Positions 7,643 through 15,550 of a DNA stretch of 50,148 nt are shown in pieces. The notes beneath the pieces were generated by a model, which searched no databases, had not been told where the DNA came from, and saw only the letters and a program-made list of their open reading frames with translations. The DNA comes from Nitrospira japonica (lineage in GTDB: Bacteria > Nitrospirota > Thermodesulfovibrionia > Thermodesulfovibrionales > DYHX01). The stretch lies in contig DYHX01000004.1 of NCBI GenBank assembly GCA_020723925.1, forward strand, positions 1 to 50,148, given 5' to 3'. Position numbers and translations under genes: made by a program. Position 1 is the first letter of the stretch, and each line of letters starts with the position of its first letter.

Positions 7643-8920
7643 CTAACCCCTCCTCTCTGGATAACCACGTTCTTTCAACTCATCTATAAGTTCTGATGTA
7701 ATTAGATTCATTCCCCTCTCCTCTGCTTTTGCCTCTATTATCTTTGTTATTATCCCCTGCATAAAGAATGGAACCTTTTTAATCCTTTCCTTTGCCTCAT
7801 CAGTCCATTGGAGTTGTCCTCGAAAGATTTTTTTGAGGACAACCCTCTCACCGCCCTCTGGATTGTAATTACAGAACGGGTCTTCCTCCATGAAGTTTCC
7901 TTTCACTGTTAATGCCCTTGCCCTGCAGCCACCGCATATCTCAATATATTCGCAGATGCCACACCTGCCTTTGTAAGCCCCCCCGCGCAATAACTTCAAA
8001 TATGGTGAATCTTCCCATATAGATGTCAAAGATTTCTCTTTTATGTTGCCCACTGTAACTGGCATATAAGGGCATGGTGTTATATTGCCCTCTGGGTCTA
8101 TCCTCATGTAGTTAATTCCAGCAAGACAGCCCCTTGTCCCTTCAGGGATGCTGTAGCCTTCTTCGTAGAGGAATCTATATATGTGAGGGGCACACTTAGC
8201 CTTTATCATAAGCCTTCTTTCCTTCACCGATATTTTTACTATGTGCCTTATTGCCGCATCATAATTTTTTGTAGATATATCAGTCCTCATTGCCCTCCCG
8301 GTGCAGACGAGGAAAAAGAAATTAACCGCCCTTGCACCCAGGCGTACTCCAATCTCTACAAAGTCATCTATCCATTTCCAGTTATGATCTGTCAGGGTAA
8401 CATCCATTTGAATCTCAATGCCTACCTCTTTTGCTGACCTCAAGGCACTCATAGATAGCTCCCATGCACCATCAAGCCCTCGGAAGGAATCATGGTAGCT
8501 TCTATTTATGGAATCAATGCTCACACCGAGGCCCTTTAATCCTGCATCCTTTAACATCCTCAGATTTTCTCTTGTAAGGAGTGTGCCATTGGAACCCAGA
8601 ACAGTGATGAACCCTGCCTGACTTGCATATTCCACTATATCGAATATATCATCCCTCAACATGGGTTCGCCTCCGCTCAAGATAAGCATAAGTTGGGCAT
8701 TTAGATAGGATAGTTCATCTATGACAAACCTTGCCTCTTCCCTTGAAAGTTCGGAGTTCAGAGTTCGGAGTTCGGAGCTTGGAGACTCCTGACTCCCGAC
8801 TCCTGACGCCCGATTACCTTTATGGCTGTTCACTGATTCTATATAGCAGTGAGGACATAAAAGATTACATCTCTTCGTAAGATTCCATGAAACTAAATAT
8901 GGCCTATATTCACTCATCAC
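7643..8920 (-). CDS. Radical SAM/SPASM protein with C-terminal PCP_red domain
   Basis: The radical-SAM motif is CNLLCPHC (18-25), followed by SGGEPMLRDD. Later Cys clusters (CLAG, CPYMP, CGICEYIEICGGC) form a SPASM-type region for extra FeS clusters. The core resembles the NirJ/AhbC/AhbD group that modifies haem precursors. The last 50 residues (WTDEAKERIKKVPFFMQG, then ITSELIDELKERG) look like a PCP_red domain, known from protochlorophyllide reductase subunits. It lies among c-cytochrome genes, so a tetrapyrrole or metal-cofactor substrate is inferred. Residues about 36-58 are a heptad-repeat insertion, and the start region (GTG or ATG at 8917) also lies in such a repeat. Confidence 0.8.
   Translation of the reverse strand: MMSEYRPYLVSWNLTKRCNLLCPHCYIESVNSHKGNRASGVGSQESPSSELRTLNSELSREEARFVIDELSYLNAQLMLILSGGEPMLRDDIFDIVEYASQAGFITVLGSNGTLLTRENLRMLKDAGLKGLGVSIDSINRSYHDSFRGLDGAWELSMSALRSAKEVGIEIQMDVTLTDHNWKWIDDFVEIGVRLGARAVNFFFLVCTGRAMRTDISTKNYDAAIRHIVKISVKERRLMIKAKCAPHIYRFLYEEGYSIPEGTRGCLAGINYMRIDPEGNITPCPYMPVTVGNIKEKSLTSIWEDSPYLKLLRGGAYKGRCGICEYIEICGGCRARALTVKGNFMEEDPFCNYNPEGGERVVLKKIFRGQLQWTDEAKERIKKVPFFMQGIITKIIEAKAEERGMNLITSELIDELKERGYPERRG
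8749..8812. repeat. Two-block 7-bp-period repeat inside radical-SAM gene
   Basis: Units GAGTTCA GAGTTCG GAGTTCG GAGCTTG switch, around GGAGACTCC, to TGACTCC CGACTCC TGACGCC. The second block is roughly the opposite orientation of the first, so the transcript could fold. The block is translated in frame between the FeS motif and the first conserved helix as a 23-residue polar insert. Confidence 0.75.
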
Positions 8921-8931
8921 TGTTCACTCTT

Positions 8932-9963
8932 TTATAGTACCCATCCTCTGTACACCTCGTGTCTTGTTACAAATACACTGCATGGCGAAAACCTCACAAC
9001 ATTCTCCGCTACAGAACCGAGGTCCATCCCCTCAACAAAATGCCTCCCTGTCTTGCCAGCAAAGATAAGGTCAGCACTGACCTTTGATGCGTAGTCACAC
9101 ATCTCCCTGAATGGAAGCCCCTCAAAAACCTTTTTCGTATACCCGTTATTGCCATCCAGCACCTCTTGTGCAGCCCTCGCGATTATCATATCTCCTACCT
9201 TCATAAGTCCCTTATCTATGAATAAATCGTGTATCTTCTGCTGCTCCTTTGAATTAAATGAAAACCTCCCACCACTGTTTATCACAGAGTCTTTCAACTT
9301 GCTAAAGACATCTTTGTGTAGTTTAGAATCGAAAACATATATGAGGTGAAGCTCTGCAGAGTATTTTTCTGCTAAGATTGCGGCCATCCCCAATGCCCTC
9401 AGAGATGATGGGCTTCCGTCAAGGCCAACAATAAATTTCCCCCCTTTGAAATTTAGAGGCCCTTTTACAATGAGCATGTCCATATCAAGGTGATGCAATG
9501 TCCTCAAGCAGACGCTGCCGATAAAACCAGGTGCATTTTCACTAAAACCCCACGCACCCATGACCATGAGGTCTCCCCCTTCTTCATGTGCGAGTTCCAT
9601 AAGGCTTCTGAAATTCTTTCCCTCTTTCACCATTGCCTTGAAATTTATATTCGCCGCCCTGAATGTCTCCTCGAGAGGGCTCAGATAGGATAAAGAAATC
9701 TTTTCCATCCCGACATTGATCAGGGTATTATGCACTTCCCTTTGCTTTTGCAGGATTTCTTCCTTTTGATACCGCGATGGGAGCGTGGGTTCCATTATAT
9801 GGAATGCCCCATCATGCATGGAGGCATTGTATGCATGAAGGCCAACAACTTCTGAGCCGAGGGTTCTGGCAAGTTTCAATGTTGCCTCTGATGCAACCAT
9901 CGAAATATCGCTGTTGTCAAAGGCGAGGAGTATCTTGTTTATCTTAATCTCTCTCTTGCTCAT
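8932..9963 (-). CDS. Tandem-domain universal stress protein
   Basis: This 343-aa protein has two UspA folds. The first starts KINKILLAFDNSDIS and ends at MDMLIVKGP; the second starts GGKFIVGLDGSPSS and ends SADLIFAGKTGRH, then SPCSVFVTRH. The nucleotide-binding signature G-x2-G-x9-G-S/T is partly kept in each half (GAWGFSENAPGFIGS and GKTGRHFVEGMDLGS). It is cytoplasmic. It lies between a NosL lipoprotein gene and the radical-SAM gene, so it probably links stress or ATP state to this respiratory cluster. Confidence 0.88.
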   Translation of the reverse strand: MSKREIKINKILLAFDNSDISMVASEATLKLARTLGSEVVGLHAYNASMHDGAFHIMEPTLPSRYQKEEILQKQREVHNTLINVGMEKISLSYLSPLEETFRAANINFKAMVKEGKNFRSLMELAHEEGGDLMVMGAWGFSENAPGFIGSVCLRTLHHLDMDMLIVKGPLNFKGGKFIVGLDGSPSSLRALGMAAILAEKYSAELHLIYVFDSKLHKDVFSKLKDSVINSGGRFSFNSKEQQKIHDLFIDKGLMKVGDMIIARAAQEVLDGNNGYTKKVFEGLPFREMCDYASKVSADLIFAGKTGRHFVEGMDLGSVAENVVRFSPCSVFVTRHEVYRGWVL

Positions 9964-9983
9964 CTCAATGTCATGCCTCCAGT

Positions 9984-10466
9984 TTAAGATTGCATATTCG
10001 GCTTAAGGATGTTCATTGTTACTTCATCAAACCTGATTATCCTGCCGCCGTGCTTCTTTATATAAACTGCAGCGTCTTTCATATCGGAAAACGGAACCAA
10101 CGCCTCCCCCATAGGTCCCATTATATCTCCTCCATGGACATAAAATGCGTTCTTTGCGTCTATCCAGTGCCCATGAGGCCGCTCCATATCAGCCTTCCCC
10201 ATATCATTCACATAAATGGCCACTATATCCACGGGCCTGTCAGGCTGAAGATAGAACAGAAACATGTCCAGGGTGCTGCAGAATACATCACCCCTTCCCT
10301 TCTTGTAATGTATCTGTGCCTTTGCACCAGGGAAGTCCACTATAATCATTCCGCAGACCCTGCAGGCATGTTCTCTATTAAACTCAACCGGAGGAGGTTT
10401 TGTTGCTGACTCCTTAGTGCATCCAGCAAGGAAAAAGATAATTATAATCAGCATCCTTAGTTTCAT
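9984..10466 (-). CDS. nosL: NosL copper-chaperone lipoprotein
   Basis: This has the best NosL match in the window. A lipobox (FFLAGC) is followed by ACRVCGMII (34-42), where the CxxCGM forms the copper site. DVFCSTLDMFLFYLQP and DAKNAFYVHGGDIMGPMGEALVPF match the rest of the family, and KKHGGRIIRFDEV closes the domain. The protein would sit on the outer face of the inner membrane or in the periplasm and carry Cu(I). It follows the dihaem cytochrome by 17 bases. No nosZ is present in the window, so the client cuproprotein is unknown. Confidence 0.88.
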   Translation of the reverse strand: MKLRMLIIIIFFLAGCTKESATKPPPVEFNREHACRVCGMIIVDFPGAKAQIHYKKGRGDVFCSTLDMFLFYLQPDRPVDIVAIYVNDMGKADMERPHGHWIDAKNAFYVHGGDIMGPMGEALVPFSDMKDAAVYIKKHGGRIIRFDEVTMNILKPNMQS

Positions 10467-10483
10467 AAAAATATGAACCTCTA

Positions 10484-11914
10484 TTATTTTTTCCTCTTCA
10501 GCCTTCTATGCAATACCATGCCAAGACCAAAAACTGCAAATGAGACTACAGGGGGGAGGATATATACCTTCAATGGGGTTGGCGGCTCCAGCATGATGTA
10601 ATACCATGCTGACACTACCCCTTTGTTTTTCTCCTCATTGTTCTGCCCATCATAGAGGGTGACTGAAAATGGAACGAATCTGCCAACTTCAAAGACAATA
10701 TCGTCCTTATCCTTCGTATCTATAGACCTTTTAAATATAACCCTGTATAATCCATCGTTATATGTTGCAGTAATCTTCACATCCTGTTTTTCTTGCTGTG
10801 TTATCAGCTCCTCTATTGGCCCCTTAGCATTGAGTTCAACACCGAGATTATCTGATGCTTTCCACTGCCAGATATTAACAGCCCTTTTCCCATCTCCCAT
10901 AAAAAAATAAGGCTTTTCACTACCTGTAAGGATTTTAGAAGGAAACTGTATGTGCGCTGCGTCTGGAGACAAACCATCATCACCCTTGTTAGGCCTTTTA
11001 TCGGTCCACTCAAGCATCATTGCAACCTCAGAGCCTGAATAGATTCCCCTTACCCTTACATTCGTTATCGTGGGTGTAAAATGGCGTGGCTCAAATATTA
11101 TCTGCCCGGCCATCGGCATATCGATATAATCACCCTTTTCCCATGCTCTATCATCCGTCGAAGAAGGAATAGCATCCACCCTCTTTATCCGTAATGCTAT
11201 GCCGAGTCTCCTTTTCAGTTGTAGAGATTTTATAAACTGTGCCAGTGCCCACCTATCATCATCAGAAAGGGAGTCCTGATATGAGGTCATAGGTGTACCG
11301 CTCAGCCCAACAGTTATTGTCCTGTATATATCCTCAACGGTTGAGCCATTCCTCAATTCCCAAGTATGTGTATAATTAGCAGGGTATATTCTCTGACCCC
11401 AGTCATCCTTAAATTTAGCTTCCCAACCTTTCTCGCCGTTACCCCTGCCTGCTTCGCCATGACATTCAAAACATTTTGCAACCTTAAACAGTTCCTTTCC
11501 TTTTTTTATGATTGCATCACTCGCAGAAGGTGCCTTTCCAATCTTTATTGGTCCTGGCTTAACGGCAAAGACATCAGGGGAAAATTTCTTTATGTAGTCA
11601 ACGATTGCCACGACCTCACCATCGCTGAATCTCTCCCATGCAGGCATAGATGTCCCTGGATTTCCCTTTCTTATGGACTGTATCAAATCCTTGTCAGCAG
11701 GAGGGTCGCCTGTTGGTGTTGAGCGAAATTTATAGACACCGAATGCAAGATCCCTCGGTCTTGGAAATGTAAAGTCACTGGAGTAGGCATCAGCATCACC
11801 TTTATATCCATGACACTGGGCGCACCACTCTTCATAAAGCTTCTTCCCTTTATCTTCAGAAAATGCATTAACGGGCAATAATAACAATAAAACAAGGGTT
11901 ATGAGAATCCTCAT
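10484..11914 (-). CDS. Dihaem cytochrome c with ethylbenzene-dehydrogenase-like haem domain
   Basis: I start at the internal ATG at 11914 because AAGGAGG lies just upstream and a signal peptide (ITLVLLLLLPVNAFSE) follows. The 476-aa product has two cytochrome c domains, CAQCH (31-35) and CFECH (148-152). About 200 residues follow that resemble the EB_dh/DOMON haem-b fold found in gamma subunits of Nar/Ebd/Nxr-type enzymes (AWEKGDYIDMPMAGQ, VAMMLEWTDKRPN, HIQFPS). The C-terminal helix (YILPPVVSFAVFGLGMVLH) anchors it with the domains outside. It is likely an electron-transfer subunit between quinol- or molybdo-type enzymes and soluble carriers. The redox partner is not in the window. Confidence 0.85.
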   Translation of the reverse strand: MRILITLVLLLLLPVNAFSEDKGKKLYEEWCAQCHGYKGDADAYSSDFTFPRPRDLAFGVYKFRSTPTGDPPADKDLIQSIRKGNPGTSMPAWERFSDGEVVAIVDYIKKFSPDVFAVKPGPIKIGKAPSASDAIIKKGKELFKVAKCFECHGEAGRGNGEKGWEAKFKDDWGQRIYPANYTHTWELRNGSTVEDIYRTITVGLSGTPMTSYQDSLSDDDRWALAQFIKSLQLKRRLGIALRIKRVDAIPSSTDDRAWEKGDYIDMPMAGQIIFEPRHFTPTITNVRVRGIYSGSEVAMMLEWTDKRPNKGDDGLSPDAAHIQFPSKILTGSEKPYFFMGDGKRAVNIWQWKASDNLGVELNAKGPIEELITQQEKQDVKITATYNDGLYRVIFKRSIDTKDKDDIVFEVGRFVPFSVTLYDGQNNEEKNKGVVSAWYYIMLEPPTPLKVYILPPVVSFAVFGLGMVLHRRLKRKK

Positions 11915-11927
11915 TGCAAAATCCTCC

Positions 11928-12443
11928 TTACCATGTCCTCGGCTTATTTCCTGAGGCATTATAAATAAACAGGCTGGCCTTCCATATCTCATCTTCTGTC
12001 AGAAAGTCCTCAAATGCAGGCATTGACGAATCCCATGGGTTTGAACCTGTTGGAAGACCTCTCCACCCCTTTGCTATACGCCAGAACACAAAGGACTCAG
12101 GTAACTGCGCAATCGTATCGGTACCTCTGAATGGCAGCGGAAGCGGATTAAATGCCTGCGCAAAATGTCCTTTGCCATCAAGGTCATCTCCGTGGCAGTA
12201 AAAACAGCTTTGATAATATATCTTCTTGCCATCCTCTATGTGTTTCAAAAGGTTTGCAGCATCCTTTCTTAAAGGATTTTCAAGTCCTAATATCCTGATA
12301 GTTTTGCCCCTGAAATCTATCTCTGTTGGGGGCTCAGGATGCACAATCCTTGCTGATACTGGAGGTTCAAAGGCTGGCCTTACCCTTGCATATGTAATAA
12401 GACCTGCCAGCAGGGGAACGAGGATGAACACTATAGTCCTCAT
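11928..12443 (-). CDS. Monohaem c-type cytochrome
   Basis: The start at 12443 gives an N-terminal anchor or signal (RTIVFILVPLLAGLITYA) directly after the Met. One haem site, CFYCH (80-84), has the distal region SSMPAFEDFLTEDEIW, where the Met can be the sixth ligand. It is 13 bases upstream of the dihaem cytochrome gene and is the first intact gene of the array. The transposase element begins about 50 bases upstream, so the native promoter or an upstream gene may be lost. It probably delivers electrons within the same periplasmic chain. Confidence 0.85.
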   Translation of the reverse strand: MRTIVFILVPLLAGLITYARVRPAFEPPVSARIVHPEPPTEIDFRGKTIRILGLENPLRKDAANLLKHIEDGKKIYYQSCFYCHGDDLDGKGHFAQAFNPLPLPFRGTDTIAQLPESFVFWRIAKGWRGLPTGSNPWDSSMPAFEDFLTEDEIWKASLFIYNASGNKPRTW

Positions 12444-12491
12444 AACTTTTTTATCCTCATCCACAAGCACAGCCCTCATCCATAGTCATAT

Positions 12492-13420
12492 GGGGTCAGG
12501 TCTTGAAATATAAGAGAAGATTCTGATACAGTGATAACTAATGGCAAGACCTTTAAGGATAGAATATCAAGGAGCACTATATCATATAACTTCAAGGGGC
12601 AATGCAAAGAACAAGATATACTACGATGATAAAGACAGAGCAGTTTTTCTTGAAGTATTAGGCTCAGTAGTAAAGAGATTCAACTGGTTGTGTCATGCCT
12701 ACTGTCTGATGGACAATCATTATCATCTTATGATAGAGACTCCTGAAGCTAATCTATCAAAAGGCATGAGACAGCTTAACGGAGTGTATACCCAGACATA
12801 CAACAGAAGACACAAGAAGGTTGGACATATATTTCAGGGAAGATATAAAGCAATAATAGTAGAGAAGGAGAGTTATCTTCTTGAGCTTTGCCGATATGTG
12901 GTGTTAAATCCGGTGAGGGCAAGGATTGTGGAATTACCTGAAGAATGGCAATGGAGCAGTTATTCAGCCACAGCAGGGATAAAGAAAGCACCTGCCTATC
13001 TTATAGTTGACTGGATACTTGGTCAGTTTGGCAGTAAAAAGACAAAGGCAGAAAGGCGATATAAAGAGTTTGTCATAGCAGGGATTAAAGAAGCCTTTCC
13101 ATGGGGGGAACTTCAAGGGCAGATATTACTTGGTGGAGAAGGGTTTATTGAGAAAATCAAAGGTTTAATAACAGAGAAAGAGGATATAAAAGAGGTACCA
13201 AGACTTCAGAGATATGCTGGCAGACCTCTGCTTTCAGAGATATTCGAAGAGGAAAAAACAAAGGACAAAAACAGAAGGAATAAAGAAATATACAATGCTC
13301 ACATGAAATTTGGTTACACACTAAAAGAGATTGCAGATTATTTAGGTATTCACTATACTACAGTAAGCAAGAAAATAAATGGGGTGGAGACTAAAATCTG
13401 ATATTTCAAGACCTGACCCC
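12492..13420 (+). mobile_element. IS200-like/RAYT element with 20-bp terminal inverted repeats
   Basis: The left end GGGGTCAGGTCTTGAAATAT (12492-12511) is repeated as a perfect inverted copy at 13401-13420. The 929-bp element contains one transposase gene whose stop codon overlaps the right repeat by one base. No clear target duplication was seen. Perfect ends and an intact gene suggest recent movement. It separates dapB from the cytochrome array. Confidence 0.85.
12541..13401 (+). CDS. REP-associated tyrosine transposase (Y1 HUH family)
   Basis: This 286-aa protein begins MARPLRIEYQGALYHITSRG, a hallmark of the RAYT/TnpA_REP branch of IS200-like transposases. The HUH motif is NHYHLMIE (His60, His62) and the nucleophile Tyr is in the helix YLLELCRYVVLNPVRA (about residue 119). 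A C-terminal helix-turn-helix, YTLKEIADYLGIHYTTVSKKI, probably binds the element ends. The enzyme makes single-strand cuts through a covalent 5'-phosphotyrosine. The reading frame is intact and starts 29 bases inside the left repeat. Confidence 0.92.
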   Translation: MARPLRIEYQGALYHITSRGNAKNKIYYDDKDRAVFLEVLGSVVKRFNWLCHAYCLMDNHYHLMIETPEANLSKGMRQLNGVYTQTYNRRHKKVGHIFQGRYKAIIVEKESYLLELCRYVVLNPVRARIVELPEEWQWSSYSATAGIKKAPAYLIVDWILGQFGSKKTKAERRYKEFVIAGIKEAFPWGELQGQILLGGEGFIEKIKGLITEKEDIKEVPRLQRYAGRPLLSEIFEEEKTKDKNRRNKEIYNAHMKFGYTLKEIADYLGIHYTTVSKKINGVETKI

Positions 13421-13560
13421 TATTCCTATTCCTATTCCTATTCCTATTTGACCTATTCTGATGACCTATTCTGACTATTCTGACCCCTATTCCTATTATT
13501 CCTATTCTTTTTCTATCTATTCTCTATTCTATTCTTTGACCCTATTTGATTCACATGACC
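13421..13560. repeat. Low-complexity TATTCC / element-end tail
   Basis: The right flank of the transposase element starts with four TATTCC units and continues with CTATTCTGA units. A second TGACCCCTATTCCTATT like that at the element end lies at about 13478-13494, followed by degenerate CTATT runs. It looks like several decayed copies of the element end placed in tandem. No gene is visible from 13402 to 13594. Confidence 0.6.
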
Positions 13561-13570
13561 CTTCCAATTT

Positions 13571-13599
13571 CGCATCACGGATCACCATTACGCGTCACT
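13571..13599. repeat. 7-bp-period repeat next to dapB stop
   Basis: The units CGCATCA CGGATCA CCATTAC GCGTCAC follow a 7-base period and run directly into the dapB stop codon. Confidence 0.6.
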
Positions 13600-14398
13600 T
13601 TAATCCCAATACATCCTGCATATCATAAAGCCCTGCTGGTTTTCCTGAAAGCCAGAGGACTGCCCTTAAAGCGCCACGTGCAAAGGTGTCCCTGCTTGAT
13701 GCCTTATGTGTGATCTCGATTCTTTCTCCGAGGCCGCCGAATAGGACTGTGTGCTCTCCGACAATGTCTCCAGCTCGAACAGTCTGGATTCCTATCTCCT
13801 TCTTTGTGCGCTCACCAATCATACCCTTCCTTGCATAAACAGCAACCTCGTCGAGGTTTCTGTTTATTGCAGCTGCAACAACCTGAGCCATCTTTAATGC
13901 AGTTCCGCTTGGGGCATCCTTTTTTAGTCTGTGGTGCACCTCGATAATTTCTATGTCATAGTCGTCACCGAGAACCCTCGCCACATCTTGTAATACCTTT
14001 AAGAGCAGATTGACACCCACACTCATATTAGGTGCAAGCACGCATGGAATATTCTTGCAGAGAGCTTCTATCTCTTTTATATCATCCTTTGAGAAGCCAG
14101 TCGTACCAATAACCATTGCCTTGCCTTTAGCGGCGGCAATCCTCAGATGTTCGATGGAAGAATTCGTGTGGGTGAAATCGATGATTACATCTGAGTCATC
14201 TATCACATTTTCGAGGGCATCCTCAAGCCTGATTCCTATTTCACCAATGCCAACAAGACTCCCTATATCTTTACCCACATCTTTATGGCCTTTTTTTTCA
14301 AAGGCGCCTGTGAGTCTGAGACCCTCGTATTCTTTTAAAAGTGCAGTAATCCTGCTCCCCATCCTCCCTGTTGCCCCGGCAACTGTAATTTTCACCAT
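13595..14398 (-). CDS. dapB: 4-hydroxy-tetrahydrodipicolinate reductase
   Basis: DapB reduces hydroxy-tetrahydrodipicolinate with NAD(P)H in the diaminopimelate/lysine pathway. The 267-aa protein has the Rossmann start VKITVAGATGRMG, the loop GTTGFSKDD and the catalytic signature EVHHRLKKDAPSGTA, with the catalytic His and Lys. The length is normal for the family. It is followed after a short gap by the transposase element on the opposite strand and preceded by yacG. It is cytoplasmic and probably essential. Confidence 0.96.
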   Translation of the reverse strand: MVKITVAGATGRMGSRITALLKEYEGLRLTGAFEKKGHKDVGKDIGSLVGIGEIGIRLEDALENVIDDSDVIIDFTHTNSSIEHLRIAAAKGKAMVIGTTGFSKDDIKEIEALCKNIPCVLAPNMSVGVNLLLKVLQDVARVLGDDYDIEIIEVHHRLKKDAPSGTALKMAQVVAAAINRNLDEVAVYARKGMIGERTKKEIGIQTVRAGDIVGEHTVLFGGLGERIEITHKASSRDTFARGALRAVLWLSGKPAGLYDMQDVLGLK

Positions 14399-14414
14399 AA
14401 CTGCCTCCTATTCA

Positions 14415-14600
14415 TTATTTATTTTTATCTTCCCTCTCTTCATCTTTTTCCTTTTTCTCTTCTTTTTCCCCGGCAATCCTGTATTCCTCAGATGCCCACT
14501 TTCCAAGGTCAATGAGCTTGCATCTCTCAGAGCAGAAAGGTCTCCACGGGTTTTCCTCCCATGTGGTAGTTTTTTTACAAACAGGACAAATTATCTTCAT
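14415..14600 (-). CDS. yacG: DNA gyrase inhibitor YacG, zinc-binding
   Basis: The 61-aa protein carries CPVCKK and [19 protein letters not shown], the four-Cys zinc site and the downstream helix typical of YacG. YacG binds GyrB and blocks DNA binding by gyrase in E. coli. The tail is a short acidic/lysine run ([17 protein letters not shown]). It is located 16 bases before dapB in the same direction. Confidence 0.88.
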   Translation of the reverse strand: MKIICPVCKKTTTWEENPWRPFCSERCKLIDLGKWASEEYRIAGEKEEKKEKDEEREDKNK

Positions 14601-14608
14601 TTTGTCAA

Positions 14609-14637
14609 TCCCCTTACCCCTTACGCCTTGCGATTAG
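14609..14637. repeat. 7-bp-period repeat between yacG and Gx gene
   Basis: Units CCCCTTA CCCCTTA CGCCTTG CGATTAG repeat with a 7-base period in the short spacer. They resemble the translated block at 2775-2808. Confidence 0.65.
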
Positions 14638-14646
14638 CATCGTCTT

Positions 14647-15177
14647 TTATATAACATTCTGAATTTTCTCATCTGGTTTTTTCAACAGATTTTTGATTAA
14701 GAAGTCCGAGACAATGCCATTGACACCACCTGTCAACGTGCCGATTAAAAGTATCACAGGGCTGACTATCAATACAGGCTCTATCCGCTGTATGAATAAT
14801 ACATAAGCAAGGGAAAGCTGAGCCAGGTTATGGAATAAGGCACCTACCAGGCTGAGGCCAACAGGACCAAATAGTCTTGGGACAGTAGAAAAGATTAGTC
14901 CCATTGCAAGTGTGCTCGAAACTCCGCCGCCGAAGCTCAATATGAATCCAGGGCCAAGAAATGTGCCTGTGAATATGGACGCAAGGATTACCCTTATCAG
15001 CGTCACCATCATGGCTGCCTTGAATCCATAGAGCACAAGTGTTGTCAATGTAATTATGTTTGCGAGACCCAGCCTGAGCCATGGAATAGGCAGAGGGATG
15101 AGACTCTCAAAGCCATGGAGTGCAAGTGCATAGGCAGAGAGCAGGGCGATACGGTATTTATCCTGTAGTTGCATCAA
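14647..15177 (-). CDS. Gx transporter family membrane protein
   Basis: This 176-aa hydrophobic protein matches the Gx/heptaprenyl-diphosphate-synthase-component-I-like family. Landmarks are PIPWLRLGLANIITL near the start, FTGTFLGPGFILSFGGGVSS in the middle and LVGALFHNLAQL later. It has about five transmembrane segments. The family is commonly adjacent to NusG-II proteins and ApbE and is thought to be an ECF-like membrane component in flavin- or quinone-linked systems. It overlaps the NusG-II gene by 20 bases, so expression is coupled. Confidence 0.8.
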   Translation of the reverse strand: MMQLQDKYRIALLSAYALALHGFESLIPLPIPWLRLGLANIITLTTLVLYGFKAAMMVTLIRVILASIFTGTFLGPGFILSFGGGVSSTLAMGLIFSTVPRLFGPVGLSLVGALFHNLAQLSLAYVLFIQRIEPVLIVSPVILLIGTLTGGVNGIVSDFLIKNLLKKPDEKIQNVI

Positions 15178-15550
15178 CAGTCTTATTACGGTTTTCTTCA
15201 GGGCTTCCTATAATTACCATAACCCTGTTTGGAAGACACACAACTGCACCTTTGTCTATCCATCCATGATGAATGCATATCTTATTCTGGCATGGAGATT
15301 CTTTTATGCGAACCTTTTTGTCCTTAATTTCGACTGTTATACTGCCAATCGCACCCTTCACCGAAACAGTTCTGTCAATGTCGATAGGCAATTTATAGGC
15401 AAGTTTTCCATTAACTTCTATCCTCACATCTGTTCCCTGGGAAAGGACATCTTTTACGAATATAAATCCAAGAAAAGATACAAGTATGAGCACAATAAGC
15501 AAAAGCCTATCTGCGATTGTTGTCCCATTAAGCGTCTCTCTTAATCTCAA
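15158..15550 (-). CDS. NusG domain II-containing exported protein
   Basis: The product has one N-terminal membrane segment (RLLLIVLILVSFLGFIFV) followed by a small beta domain of the NusG_II type. The signature is SPCQNKICIHHGWIDKGAVVCLPNRV, with three Cys that may form a disulfide or metal site outside the cytoplasm. It is not a transcription factor despite the name. It lies between ApbE and the Gx protein with overlaps on both sides, so the three act together, probably in a flavinylated redox system of the envelope. Confidence 0.85.
   Translation of the reverse strand: MRLRETLNGTTIADRLLLIVLILVSFLGFIFVKDVLSQGTDVRIEVNGKLAYKLPIDIDRTVSVKGAIGSITVEIKDKKVRIKESPCQNKICIHHGWIDKGAVVCLPNRVMVIIGSPEENRNKTVDATTG

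Noticed and set aside
13421-13560. CRISPR-like repeat array
   Set aside because: The units are 6-10 bases with no spacers of constant length; it is low-complexity DNA tied to the transposon end.
14010-14654. 214-aa plus-strand ORF
   Set aside because: It runs antisense across dapB and yacG and ends in a heptad repeat; both minus-strand genes have firm family signatures.
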